A DNA stretch of 64,000 nt from Coriobacteriaceae bacterium AM100-PB1-1D-6A (GCA_027660625.1 JAQDNC010000010.1:8203-72202), one strand, 5' to 3'; shown: positions 53,166-62,145, counted from the stretch's first letter. A program made the numbers and translations. Notes: a model not told the origin generated them from the sequence alone.

Positions 53166-54650
53166 CTAATCCCTCAGCCACTTGGCAGCATTGGGATGAT
53201 CGGCGCAAAAGTACTTCTTGGCGCGGAAGGGACGCATGCCGGTCACCTTGACCAGGCAATCGGTGCGGGGCATAAGCCCAACCTCGCCTGGGGTCATCAC
53301 GCAACCGCGCACATCTACGGCAGTGCGCTCGGCGCCCACGTACTTGGTGCCCAAAACCGACTCGCCACACAGTTCGCTTATGTAGTTCTGCGTCGCGATG
53401 TTGCTGCCGCCGCCCATATAGACCAAACTATCGCAGTTATCGAGGATGGTAAGCGCCGTGGATTTGCCGTACACGACATCGAGCTGGCTCAGCGATTGCG
53501 CACACATCAAAAAGCTAATGCCGCGACTGCGCACAGTCGCAATGCTGCGCTCAAAATCGGGGATGCGGCCCACATTGGGAAACTCATCGAGCACAAACTG
53601 CACGCGACGCTGCAAATGGCCGCTGGGGCTGGCATCGGCACGGCGCTGGGCAAGGTTAAACAGCTGCTTAAGGGCAACGTTCGCAAGCCATGCATTAGCC
53701 GAATCGTTGTCGCTCACCTTAAGATCGATCATGCGCTTGCCCTCGTCAATACGATCAAGACGCATCTCGTCATTCTCAAAAACGCGCATGAGCTGAGGCG
53801 TCTTAAGCCGCGAGATAGTTGCATTGAGCGTGATCAGAATACTCTTAAGCGTCCTATCTGCCGCACCTCGAAAATCGCGATACTGCTCAACGCCATACAG
53901 ATCAGCGTTCTCCGCACCAAACTTATCGAGAAACTCCCTGGACTCCACCTCTTCTACAAGGTAGTCCAACGGGAATCGCCCCTCACCATCTCCCGTAACC
54001 TTGATGAGCGCAGCCAGTTTAAAGACGTTGTTCATCTTAAGGTAGCGGCGCGGAGCATTGGGGTCCTCGCCCGGCGCAAGGGTGCCGGCAAGACACTCCA
54101 GGAGATACAGGATTCCAACAATTGCTCGAAGCAGCAGATCGTTTGCGTTATCCCAGAACGGATCATACCTACGGCTACGACCGTCAGGATCGACCCCCTC
54201 CATGATTGCCGCCACCGTAGTGGGGATATCCTCGACATCCATCACGTAGCGCAGAGGGTCGTATCCGGCCGACTGCTCGGGATTAACAGTATCGAGAACC
54301 GTTACCTCGTAGCCGTCCTCTTCAAAGCCTTTCCCCGTACGGCGCAGCAGCTCACCCTTGGTGTCTGTGACCACATAACAGCATTCGTGGTGATTGAGCA
54401 GGTTGGGCAAAATGAAACTCGCCGTTTTGCCGCTGCCGGTACCTCCAAAGGCAAAGACATTGTTGGACACACTCGTCTCCCAATGCTTGTCGTCCTCGTA
54501 GAACGCCACCGTGGCACCCTTAGCCAGGATCACATCGCGCTGCTCATCGCCAGACGACAGCGCCTGCATCTCCTCCTTAGTCGCCCACTTCTTGGTCTGA
54601 TACTCCGTTTGCTGCGCGGCCTCGTAGCCGTACATCTTGATGACTGACAT
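53166..54650 (-). CDS. VirD4/TraG-like coupling ATPase without an N-terminal membrane anchor (494 aa)
   Basis: A FtsK/HerA-superfamily ATPase of the type IV coupling protein family. Walker A is AFGGTGSGKTASFILPNLL (near residue 70); Walker B is FVLDEFPNVG (near 360), followed by MCAQSLSQLD. Coupling proteins usually start with two membrane helices; here the first 60 residues are hydrophilic, so it may be soluble or rely on a partner. The ATG at 54650 has AAGGAG 7 bases upstream. No relaxase or mating-channel gene is in the window. Confidence 0.85.
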   Translation of the reverse strand: MSVIKMYGYEAAQQTEYQTKKWATKEEMQALSSGDEQRDVILAKGATVAFYEDDKHWETSVSNNVFAFGGTGSGKTASFILPNLLNHHECCYVVTDTKGELLRRTGKGFEEDGYEVTVLDTVNPEQSAGYDPLRYVMDVEDIPTTVAAIMEGVDPDGRSRRYDPFWDNANDLLLRAIVGILYLLECLAGTLAPGEDPNAPRRYLKMNNVFKLAALIKVTGDGEGRFPLDYLVEEVESREFLDKFGAENADLYGVEQYRDFRGAADRTLKSILITLNATISRLKTPQLMRVFENDEMRLDRIDEGKRMIDLKVSDNDSANAWLANVALKQLFNLAQRRADASPSGHLQRRVQFVLDEFPNVGRIPDFERSIATVRSRGISFLMCAQSLSQLDVVYGKSTALTILDNCDSLVYMGGGSNIATQNYISELCGESVLGTKYVGAERTAVDVRGCVMTPGEVGLMPRTDCLVKVTGMRPFRAKKYFCADHPNAAKWLRD

Positions 54651-54687
54651 GGCGTGGCTCCTTTCTTGTCCGTGACGTTGGTGGTTG

Positions 54688-55605
54688 TTAAGCAATGCGA
54701 TCGACACCGTCGTCCTCATTGAGCTGTGCCGAGCGCGACGACTTGGTCGCGTGGCCGATCAGGCGCTCGGCCTGCGCCAGATAACTCTCGCGAGCAGCAG
54801 TTGAAACCGTCCCGTCGCGCAGATACGCAAGCAATGCATTAATCATCAGCTTGTCGAGCAGGTCGTATCCCTTGGCCCGAGCGCAGTTGAGGAGGTAGCG
54901 GTCCTGAAGCCCCCGTACCTTAGTTGCCAAATCGATTTCCATCTTTTCCTCCATGTAATAAAAAGTGTGTCGTTCGTCTAAAAGTGCCTCAAACGGGCGT
55001 TTGACGCATAACTCAAAGTTGAAACGCGGACTCGTATCGAACACGCGTCGTTGCACCTTGAGGTAGCGCTTATAAAACATGACGGCATCATCTTCATCCG
55101 CCGTAAAGCCACGCGATCCATCGCGGTGCAGCCGGTCGTAAGGCTTTTTGCTATCGATATGGCGCACGAATGGGGACGGAATATAGGCATCCTTCTTGAC
55201 GTTGTACTTCATCCCTGTCGTAACCTGCTCAAACAAGAGAACGCCAGCTGACTTAAAAGCCGCATTACATCCATGCCTAAACATGCTCACCACGGCTGCC
55301 ACGCTGCCCATGCAGCTATCGCGCGGGGAAAAATACAGCGAAAGCAAAGCGAGCGTCGCAGCAGTCAAAAGCTCGCGGGCCTCGTGTACATCGGCTCGAT
55401 ACTGCTCGGGCACCAGCCCGGGAATATCGGGCGAGCGCTCTTCCAGCACGCCAACGAGCGATTTAGCCAGGCGCTCGACGTTCTTCTCGCCGCAGTACGG
55501 ACACGGAAGTGGCAGCTCTGCCTTCCTGTTCACTTCGCACATACCGCGGAGATCCTCGTCGATCGCACTGAGGAATGCCTCGTAAATACTGTCCCGTTTC
55601 TTCAT
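54688..55605 (-). CDS. Hypothetical protein with CPYC motif (305 aa)
   Basis: First gene of the VirD4-ClpP cluster; family unknown. A CPYCGEKN motif near residue 35 could be half a zinc site. The remainder is helical, with a basic/aromatic central region (about 160-215) and a polar tail. It lies 37 bases before the VirD4-like start, on the same strand, so it is likely co-transcribed and may be an adaptor for the ATPase. Confidence 0.6.
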   Translation of the reverse strand: MKKRDSIYEAFLSAIDEDLRGMCEVNRKAELPLPCPYCGEKNVERLAKSLVGVLEERSPDIPGLVPEQYRADVHEARELLTAATLALLSLYFSPRDSCMGSVAAVVSMFRHGCNAAFKSAGVLLFEQVTTGMKYNVKKDAYIPSPFVRHIDSKKPYDRLHRDGSRGFTADEDDAVMFYKRYLKVQRRVFDTSPRFNFELCVKRPFEALLDERHTFYYMEEKMEIDLATKVRGLQDRYLLNCARAKGYDLLDKLMINALLAYLRDGTVSTAARESYLAQAERLIGHATKSSRSAQLNEDDGVDRIA

Positions 55606-55655
55606 GAATGCTTCTTTCTATCCGGTTTCAGGTGGTTGATGTAAGTCTGTTCTAA

Positions 55656-55681
55656 GTTCTAGAATATTCTGACGCTAGAAC
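55656..55681. promoter_or_regulatory. Inverted repeat upstream of the VirD4-ClpP cluster
   Basis: GTTCTAG and CTAGAAC flank 12 bases, 50 bases upstream of the 305-aa gene in an AT-rich divergent region. A second inverted pair, TTTCAT / GAAAT, lies at about 55706-55721. Both are operator candidates for the divergent promoters. Confidence 0.4.
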
Positions 55682-55893
55682 GATGATTATTGATCTAACC
55701 TGTAGTTTCATAAGTGAAATCATCCTGCTCGATTGCTTAGTTTGCCTAAAGGCTACAAAGCGAATGTATCAAGCAATTGCTATTGAGTTGGCTTTGGATT
55801 GCTTCGAGGATAGCACAGCGTGCTGTTCTCGTCATTAGAAATTTTAATATTTTTCTGCTAATATAAACCCACTGAGAAGAAAGGGCTCTATAC

Positions 55894-57333
55894 ATGCGTG
55901 AAACTACATCATCATTGCCACGCCTCACCGCCGCCGCCCTCTCGCGCGCGCTTAACCTGGAACAAGGCAGTCGCCTGCTCACTGTCCGTCTGCCTGGCGC
56001 TGTGGATGCCGAAGATCTCGCTAAGTGCTTTACCCTAAACGGTAACGGCGTGCCCGATATTAGTGAGCTTGAACCTGGAAAGCAGAATGCAAGCGATGAT
56101 GATGCAGCGCCGGTGTTTGTCGATGCATCAAACTACTACCGCGCAAATAAGCACGATATCGAAAAAGACAGTGCCGCGCTCATCGATTATTTGGAGCCTG
56201 GCTACCTTGATTTTTGCGACTGGGGTCCTTTTATTTGGTGCCTGTATGCTCTCGCCCTTTCGGGCCGCACTCGAGCAGCCGTGGTACTTCCCGCCGATTT
56301 ACTTGATAAAGCTGAACAAGCACGCACGATTTTGATACGCGAAGGGCTCATCGAGAGCGTCGTTTATTTGCCACTTTCCGAGCCCAGGCCCTACATGACA
56401 AGCGCGCTCCTCATACTGTCTTCAGGAAATCGCAGCGTTGCATTTCGCAGCGCAATTGAGCCCGGACCGCGTTTTCAATATGTGACTAAAACATCGTATT
56501 ACTCTGATATCACCTTTTCTATCTCTCCTGACTGGGCCCGCATTGATACCAATACGCCAAGATCGACGCCAATCGAAACGTCCACTTTTGCCACGCGCGA
56601 GCTGCTCCAACACCACGCCGCTCTCTCAAAAGGCAAAATCAGCCTCATCGCCATCACCCGAAACTACAGCGCCACACTCGGTGACTCTTTTACGCGAGTC
56701 GCGCCATTCATGCCCCGCGAGAGCACGACATCGAACGACATTGACGCAGTCGAGGTGCGCCGAATCTCATCTCAAGATTTTCAGGACGGCAATCTTCTGC
56801 CCGTAGATGCTTCAGATAATCAAAATAGCTCGGATTCTAAATTCGTAAAGGTGGACCCCAGCGTTCTCGATCGTTATGAGCTCCGCGCTGGAGATATCGT
56901 CATGCCGCGCATGCTGGGTCGCTACGGCGCGTCCAACCTGCTCGTCGTCAGCTCCGATGACGCTAAGCAGCATCTGGTTGCTTCGCATAACACCACCGTC
57001 ATTCGCCCGTCATTCCAAACGATGACCGAAGATGAGCGCGTAGTGTTTTCGGAGATAATTGTTGGATACCTTACCGAAGGCCACGGGGCGCAGCTGATTC
57101 AAGCATTAACTGAAGCAGCCAGCATCCGCGCCATCCGTCCTAGCGACCTGTTTGAGATCGAAGTCCCGCCGGCGCTCGACCCGCGCACACGCGAGTATAG
57201 CGAATCCATCAACCGCTTTGCCGAGGTCGTAAGGACAAAGAAACAAGCCGAGGCCACTGTCGCCCAAGCCCAGCGCGACCTCGAAGGCGCAAAAAAGGCC
57301 GTCACCCAGGTGGTCGACCAGACCTGCGAATAG
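55894..57333 (+). CDS. Type I R-M-like methylase-fold/specificity protein lacking catalytic motifs (479 aa)
   Basis: Residues about 100-230 resemble the C-terminal part of an HsdM-type N6-adenine methylase (AAVVLPADLLDKAEQARTIL, LIESVVYLPLSEPRPYMTSA). Residues about 270-440 resemble an HsdS target-recognition domain (LRAGDIVMPR, ASIRAIRPSDLFEIEVP). A coiled-coil tail follows. The SAM-binding and NPPY catalytic motifs are absent, so it is unlikely to methylate DNA itself. GAAAGGG precedes the ATG. It may be an orphan recognition protein or a fusion remnant of a BREX/type I-like system. Confidence 0.6.
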   Translation: MRETTSSLPRLTAAALSRALNLEQGSRLLTVRLPGAVDAEDLAKCFTLNGNGVPDISELEPGKQNASDDDAAPVFVDASNYYRANKHDIEKDSAALIDYLEPGYLDFCDWGPFIWCLYALALSGRTRAAVVLPADLLDKAEQARTILIREGLIESVVYLPLSEPRPYMTSALLILSSGNRSVAFRSAIEPGPRFQYVTKTSYYSDITFSISPDWARIDTNTPRSTPIETSTFATRELLQHHAALSKGKISLIAITRNYSATLGDSFTRVAPFMPRESTTSNDIDAVEVRRISSQDFQDGNLLPVDASDNQNSSDSKFVKVDPSVLDRYELRAGDIVMPRMLGRYGASNLLVVSSDDAKQHLVASHNTTVIRPSFQTMTEDERVVFSEIIVGYLTEGHGAQLIQALTEAASIRAIRPSDLFEIEVPPALDPRTREYSESINRFAEVVRTKKQAEATVAQAQRDLEGAKKAVTQVVDQTCE

Positions 57334-57354
57334 CGCATAGGCAGTAGAAACGTC

Positions 57355-57393
57355 TTAAGCCGGCGACAGGAACTAATTCTGCCGCCGGCTTAA
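57355..57393. terminator. Bidirectional terminator
   Basis: TTAAGCCGGCG pairs exactly with CGCCGGCTTAA between the methylase-like gene and the convergent abiEii gene. Confidence 0.7.
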
Positions 57394-57402
57394 CTATCTA
57401 GC

Positions 57403-58293
57403 CTATTCCCATCCCGTGGTCTGAGGATTCCATTTGCACACATTCGCCGAATGATTAAAGCACGGTGTATACAACCGATTGACGACCTCTTCTGCCCCAG
57501 CAATGTTCCCCGCGAGATCAAGTACCCCCGCCTGCCTCGCCATCTTTACGTACTGTGCAGAACCATTTTGTTTCCACCAGAGAGGCGCCACGAACTCTTC
57601 CGGCATTGCCACTTTGCGGGCAGACGCTTCTTTCTCGACCCTCTCGACAAGCGTAGCCCCATCGACGAAGCAAGTTTTCGCGTACACCAAGATGTCGACT
57701 ATATCCTTGATTCGCGATGAAGCACGGCCCTCATGCATCTCTATCATTGCGAGCAATTTATCTGCAAGGGCACTCTCCACTCGGCATACTCGATAGTCGC
57801 AGACTGGGAGCCCCTCGATATTCAGACGATCGATCGGCGCAAGAACCTCAGGCTCAAGTCCCCGCACTTCATCAATTACCAAGTCAATTGAAATTGGCTG
57901 TAGCTTCTTGGTTCCCATAAAGGGGGTGAACCACACCTTCGCACCGCACCGATACTCATCTTCTTCTTTGATTTGCTCTGCACGATCAAAGACGAACGAA
58001 ACGAAATCCTCCAGATCAATCGAAGCAGCCTGCACCAGATCGACAATAGCCTCTTCGAGACTCTCCTCTTGAGCAACCAAGTCAATATCTCTTGTGACAC
58101 GTGCATCGAGTGTTCGCGCCAGGACGCTTTGACCGCCCTTGAGCACAAAGCTGCCGTCATCTTCTGAAAAAACGCGACATAGGAAGCGATGAAAGTAGAA
58201 ACCGACGATTGCCCGATTAGTATCCATTGGTGATTCTCTTGCGGCATTCCTAACAGCCATCTCCAATGCGGCAGGCGTTTTGTACTTCACCAT
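57403..58293 (-). CDS. abiEii: AbiEii nucleotidyltransferase toxin
   Basis: The toxin of a type IV toxin-antitoxin, abortive-infection system. Relatives transfer nucleotides to tRNA acceptor ends and stop growth during phage attack. The 296-residue protein has the DUF1814 nucleotidyltransferase core: FVLKGGQSVLARTL, then RVTRDIDLVA with the paired Asp, and a later KDIVDILV helix. It follows the antitoxin gene by 15 bases. GC content is low for the window. Confidence 0.9.
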   Translation of the reverse strand: MVKYKTPAALEMAVRNAARESPMDTNRAIVGFYFHRFLCRVFSEDDGSFVLKGGQSVLARTLDARVTRDIDLVAQEESLEEAIVDLVQAASIDLEDFVSFVFDRAEQIKEEDEYRCGAKVWFTPFMGTKKLQPISIDLVIDEVRGLEPEVLAPIDRLNIEGLPVCDYRVCRVESALADKLLAMIEMHEGRASSRIKDIVDILVYAKTCFVDGATLVERVEKEASARKVAMPEEFVAPLWWKQNGSAQYVKMARQAGVLDLAGNIAGAEEVVNRLYTPCFNHSANVCKWNPQTTGWE

Positions 58294-58308
58294 GTCCTCC
58301 GTTTCGCA

Positions 58309-58932
58309 TTACCCGTTCAGTACCATCAGCAAAGGCGCCATCAGCTCGCGTCGTTTGGCGGTTTTAGAGTTCTCCTCTACAAGATCCTTCAGCCGTTGTA
58401 TATCGAGTCCACGTCCAAGCGCGTCGTGATAGGCATCGATAATTAATGAGGGATCCTCGCAATCGAGGCAAAGATCGACAAGCGTGCGCTCGGGTTTAGT
58501 TACCGGCAGGCCGTCGAGCCAAACGATGTCCCGCTCAGCAATCTCGCGCTTTACAAAAGAAAGGGATTCGTTTCTTGTATTGATACGCATGGGCGCGGTC
58601 ATCCTGTAGGGGGACAGATAGAAATCGCCCATTTGCTGCAGGTTCGCCGCTGTCGTACCGCTCACGGCGATGCCATCCCACTGACGTTTTCTCTCCCACG
58701 CGCAAAGGGAGGGATTGGTGAGCTTCCAAAAGGCGTTGAGTTCGTCGGTGTCTCGGCGCTGCGTTCCAGACATCCGGTAGGCGCCGTGGCATATCCGTTC
58801 AAGACGCCCTGCGCGGCATGAGTGCGCCAGCGCATCTCGAGAGATGTCCATGCGAGCCGCCTGGGCTGTGGTGAACACGCCCTCGCTCTCGGAAAGCTCG
58901 CTTATCGCCGCTATGTTGCTAAAGTACTTCAT
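58309..58932 (-). CDS. abiEi: AbiEi-type antitoxin
   Basis: The transcriptional antitoxin of the pair. The 207-residue protein has an N-terminal winged helix (GVFTTAQAARMDISRDAL and RICHGAYRM) and the C-terminal AbiEi domain (LPVTKPERTLVDLCLDCEDP). The ATG at 58932 is chosen; it has no ribosome site but lies 6 bases after a good -10, so the mRNA may be leaderless. Confidence 0.88.
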   Translation of the reverse strand: MKYFSNIAAISELSESEGVFTTAQAARMDISRDALAHSCRAGRLERICHGAYRMSGTQRRDTDELNAFWKLTNPSLCAWERKRQWDGIAVSGTTAANLQQMGDFYLSPYRMTAPMRINTRNESLSFVKREIAERDIVWLDGLPVTKPERTLVDLCLDCEDPSLIIDAYHDALGRGLDIQRLKDLVEENSKTAKRRELMAPLLMVLNG

Positions 58933-58938
58933 GCTGCA

Positions 58939-58966
58939 ATTGTAGGATATTTTCATACTTTTGCAA
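58939..58966 (-). promoter_or_regulatory. abiE promoter
   Basis: TTGCAA and TACAAT, 16 bases apart on the minus strand, place the transcription start at the A of the abiEi start codon. Confidence 0.5.
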
Positions 58967-59051
58967 CGTGTTTTTTGATCCATTAGATCCGTTTGCCTTG
59001 TTTACCCCATTTCTGACGCCGTTTTGCACCGGCACCCCATCCCCCGCTATT

Positions 59052-59231
59052 GAGGTCTAATACTTTTCCGCGAAGTGAACGGCTGTTTTTGGACCCCTGA
59101 AACATCCGCATTTTTCGGCGGCATAAACGCAGGATTCTGGCATCAAAGCCGCAGGAAACGGCACCCGAAAAGTGTCGATGCTTCGGGGGTCCGTTTTCAC
59201 TCATTCACTTCTCGGAAAAGTATTAGACCTC
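59052..59231. repeat. 180-bp imperfect inverted-repeat element
   Basis: The left end GAGGTCTAATACTTTTCCG recurs, inverted, as the right end. Complementarity continues inward through GAAGTGAA, GGACCCC(T/C)GAA and TTTTTCGG/CTTTTCGG almost to the centre near 59141. It could fold into a long hairpin, as MITEs and some phage-type repeats do. It occupies most of the 555-base gap 58933-59487. Confidence 0.75.
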
Positions 59232-59341
59232 GCTGTCAGCCGTCCCAAAGATCAGACTGCACCTCCTTCACGCCACGCAAAACCTGCCTTTTCTGCCCCC
59301 GCCCGCCTCCGCGCCACCCAAAAACTCATCCACTATTAATC

Positions 59342-59369
59342 TTGGCTCAAGAATCGCTTAATCTATAAC
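59342..59369 (+). promoter_or_regulatory. Candidate promoter of the UBA-like protein gene
   Basis: TTGGCT and TATAAC are spaced by 16 bases, 119 bases upstream of the ATG at 59488. Confidence 0.45.
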
Positions 59370-59487
59370 CTGCACTATAGAGTTCGACCAAGGGCGGGGC
59401 GGCACCGCGCAACGCAGGCCGCCGAACGCAACGCTCGCGCCCGGGCAGATAGCCCGGCGTCGCGCCCATCGAACGAAAGGACAGGTC

Positions 59488-60030
59488 ATGGACGACCTCG
59501 AAAAAGTTGAAACCATCCGCACCAAGTGCAACGTGAGCTATACCGATGCCAAGGCCGCGCTCGACGCCGCCGACGGCAACGTTCTGGACGCCATCATTTG
59601 GCTCGAGTCGCAGGGCAAGACCCAGACCACGTCGGCGCACGCCGCCACCGAGTCCGCGCCGGCCGATGAGCCCTCGGCCGAGATGGTCGCCGCACAGGCC
59701 GCCTACGAAAAGTCGAGCGAAAAGACCGACTTCTCCAAGAAGATGGACAGCGTGTGGGAGTACCTCAAAAAGCTCTTCCGCCTGAGCCTGGACACCAAGT
59801 TTATCGCCACGCGCCGCGATGCGATCATCCTCAACATCCCCATCCTGATTCCCATCGTCGCCCTGTTTGCCTGGGGCGCCACGATATGGCTGATGCTGAT
59901 TGGTCTGTTCTTTGGCATGCGCTACCGTATCGACAGCGACGGCGACGTGCCCGGCAGCATCAACAACCTGATGGATCACGCCGCCGATGCCGCGGACGGC
60001 ATCAAGCAAAATCTGAACGACGACAAGTAA
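59488..60030 (+). CDS. UBA-domain and membrane-segment protein (DUF4342-like, 180 aa)
   Basis: Function unknown. The N-terminal 45 residues form a UBA/TS-N-like three-helix domain (VETIRTKCNVSYTDAKAALD and DGNVLDAIIWLE), as in EF-Ts and NAC. A Thr/Ala-rich linker follows, then a DUF4342-like part with a hydrophobic hairpin at about residues 108-140. GAAAGGA precedes the ATG. It is 18 bases upstream of the response regulator gene, so the three genes may form an operon in which this protein is a membrane partner of the kinase. Confidence 0.75.
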   Translation: MDDLEKVETIRTKCNVSYTDAKAALDAADGNVLDAIIWLESQGKTQTTSAHAATESAPADEPSAEMVAAQAAYEKSSEKTDFSKKMDSVWEYLKKLFRLSLDTKFIATRRDAIILNIPILIPIVALFAWGATIWLMLIGLFFGMRYRIDSDGDVPGSINNLMDHAADAADGIKQNLNDDK

Positions 60031-60048
60031 TCGCAGACGGGGGCACGC

Positions 60049-60834
60049 ATGGCACGGATCCTTATCGTAGAGGACGAGGAGAAAATCGCCCGCTTTGTGA
60101 CGCTCGAACTGGAGCACGAGGGCTACCAGGTGGAGCACGCCGCCGATGGCCGCACCGCCGTTGACCTGGCGCTGGAGCGCGACTACGATCTGATTCTGCT
60201 CGATGTGCTGTTGCCGCAGCTCAACGGCATGGAGGTCCTGCGGCGTGTCCGCAAGCACAAGGACGTGCCGGTGATCATGGTCACCGCGCGCGATGCTGTG
60301 ATGGACAAGGTGGCCGGGCTCGATGCCGGCGCTGACGATTACCTGACCAAGCCGTTTGCGATTGAGGAGTTGTTCGCACGGATCCGTGTGGCGCTGAAGC
60401 GCTCGGAGGCCGTGCGGACGGCTTCGGGCGTTGGCGGCGCCGGCGTCAGGGCGGGTATGGCGGGCGGCGCGGGCGAGAGCGCCGTTGCGATTCCCCCGGC
60501 CAGCAACTCGACCCAGGCCTCCGCTTCACCCTCCCCTGCCACGCTCACCGTGGGCTCGGTTGCGCTCGACCCCGACCGCCGCGAAGTCACGGTCGGCGGC
60601 TCGCCCATCGCGCTCACGGCCCGCGAGTTCGACGTCCTCGCCCTGCTTATGGCACATGCCGGCACCGTGCTCACGCGCGAGCGCATCGCGCACGAGGCAC
60701 TGGGCTACGAATACGTAGGAGACACCAACAACGTCGACGTACACATCGCGCACCTGCGCGCCAAGATCGAAGACGCCGGCGGTGCCCGCATCATCCAAAC
60801 TGTGCGCGGGGTGGGCTATGTCTGTCGCGCGTAA
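60049..60834 (+). CDS. OmpR-family response regulator (261 aa)
   Basis: Cytoplasmic transcription factor of a two-component system. The receiver domain (EDEEKIARF, phosphoacceptor in LILLDVLLP, switch TARD, lysine in LTKPF) is joined by an unusually long Ala/Gly/Pro/Ser-rich linker of about 45 residues to a winged helix (LTAREFDVLALLM to QTVRGVGYVCRA). Length exceeds the usual 225-230 because of the linker. The kinase gene starts 17 bases before its stop. Confidence 0.9.
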   Translation: MARILIVEDEEKIARFVTLELEHEGYQVEHAADGRTAVDLALERDYDLILLDVLLPQLNGMEVLRRVRKHKDVPVIMVTARDAVMDKVAGLDAGADDYLTKPFAIEELFARIRVALKRSEAVRTASGVGGAGVRAGMAGGAGESAVAIPPASNSTQASASPSPATLTVGSVALDPDRREVTVGGSPIALTAREFDVLALLMAHAGTVLTRERIAHEALGYEYVGDTNNVDVHIAHLRAKIEDAGGARIIQTVRGVGYVCRA

Positions 60835-62113
60835 CGCCGAGACCAAGCGCGTCACCTCCATCGCCCGCGCCATCAACTGGAGCTACATGTGGCGCCGCTT
60901 GGTGAGCTACGTCTGGCTCGATCTGTTGCTGGTGGTGATTGCGGCGGCGATCCTCGTCTATGGATACAACCAGACGCTGCCCGACAGCGCGTTTACCGCA
61001 GGCTGGATTCCCGGCGCCACCGTTCACGGCATGTCGCTGACGCCCGCGCGCGGCTGGGACCTGACAACGCTCACCTACACCGTCGAGCTTGCGCGCACCA
61101 GCAAGACCTTCCCCCTCGCGCAGGACCTCGTCACGCTATGGCCTCTCTACCTTGTCGTTGTGGGTTGGCAGGTCATCAGCGTGCTCAACATGCTCGGCGG
61201 CGCGAGGCGCGTGCGCCGCACCATGGCGCCGCTCAACGACCTGGCTTTGCGCGTGGACGAGCTCGGCCGCATGCAGCTCTCCGGCGGCAAGATGGAAACG
61301 CTGGAGCAGGCCATCGAGCGAGCAAGCGTCGATTCGCCGAGCGTCACCACTGGCGACGCCGACCTGGCGAGCATCGAGGTCGCGCTCAACCGCCTGCTGC
61401 GCCAGATGCAAGAGGCAAAGCTGCAGCAGATGCGCTTTGTCAACGATGCAAGCCACGAGCTACGAACGCCCATCGCGGTGATTCAGGGTTACGTAAACAT
61501 GCTCGACCGCTGGGGCAAAGATGACCCGGACGTGCTGGCGGAATCCATCGCGTCCCTCAAGGCCGAAAGCGAGCATATGCAGGAGCTCGTGGAGCAGCTG
61601 CTGTTTTTGGCGCGCGGCGATGCCGGGCGCACGGTCCTGCGGCGTGCGCATACCAACCTGGCCGCACTGGTCGGCGAGGTATGCGAGGAATCGCAGATGA
61701 TCGATACCGAGCACACGTATCGGCTGGCGTACGACACCACGCTTGCCAACGACCCGCGCTGCGACGCATCTGTCGACGTGGCGCTCGTGAAGCAGGCTCT
61801 GCGCGTGATCGTGCAGAACGCCGCCAAGTATTCGAACGCGGGAACGACCGTCACATTTGGCATAACGACCGATGCGGGCATGGGCACGATCGACATAGCC
61901 GTTGAGGACGAGGGCATCGGCATGAACCAGGAATCCGCAGCCCACGCGTTCGAGCGGTTCTACCGCGCCGACAACGCGCGCGATGCCGGCGCGCAGGGCT
62001 CGGGTCTGGGGCTTGCCATTGCCAAGTGGATCGTCGATAGCCATGGCGGTGTCATTGGCGTGACCTCGGTCGAGGGTGTCGGCAGCCGCTTTACGATTCG
62101 CCTGCCACGGTAG
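60818..62113 (+). CDS. Sensor histidine kinase (431 aa)
   Basis: Membrane partner of the upstream regulator. It has a transmembrane segment near residues 30-50, an extracytoplasmic region of about 70 residues, a second segment near 110-130, a HAMP-like linker, HisKA (FVNDASHELRTPIAVIQGY) and HATPase (QNAAKYSN, DEGIGM, GSGLGLAI). The ATG at 60818 overlaps the regulator gene, consistent with coupling. The signal is unknown. Confidence 0.9.
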   Translation: MSVARNAETKRVTSIARAINWSYMWRRLVSYVWLDLLLVVIAAAILVYGYNQTLPDSAFTAGWIPGATVHGMSLTPARGWDLTTLTYTVELARTSKTFPLAQDLVTLWPLYLVVVGWQVISVLNMLGGARRVRRTMAPLNDLALRVDELGRMQLSGGKMETLEQAIERASVDSPSVTTGDADLASIEVALNRLLRQMQEAKLQQMRFVNDASHELRTPIAVIQGYVNMLDRWGKDDPDVLAESIASLKAESEHMQELVEQLLFLARGDAGRTVLRRAHTNLAALVGEVCEESQMIDTEHTYRLAYDTTLANDPRCDASVDVALVKQALRVIVQNAAKYSNAGTTVTFGITTDAGMGTIDIAVEDEGIGMNQESAAHAFERFYRADNARDAGAQGSGLGLAIAKWIVDSHGGVIGVTSVEGVGSRFTIRLPR

Positions 62114-62145
62114 GGGCACCCGCGCGGCGGCAAGCCCTCGGCATA

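Noticed and set aside
31517..58932. Interpretation of the whole island as a single integrative conjugative element
   Set aside because: A VirD4-like ATPase is present, but there is no integrase, relaxase, mating channel or flanking direct repeat in the window.
58983..59368. Two small ORFs on opposite strands in the 59-kb gap
   Set aside because: They translate the two arms of the 180-bp inverted repeat and have no ribosome site.
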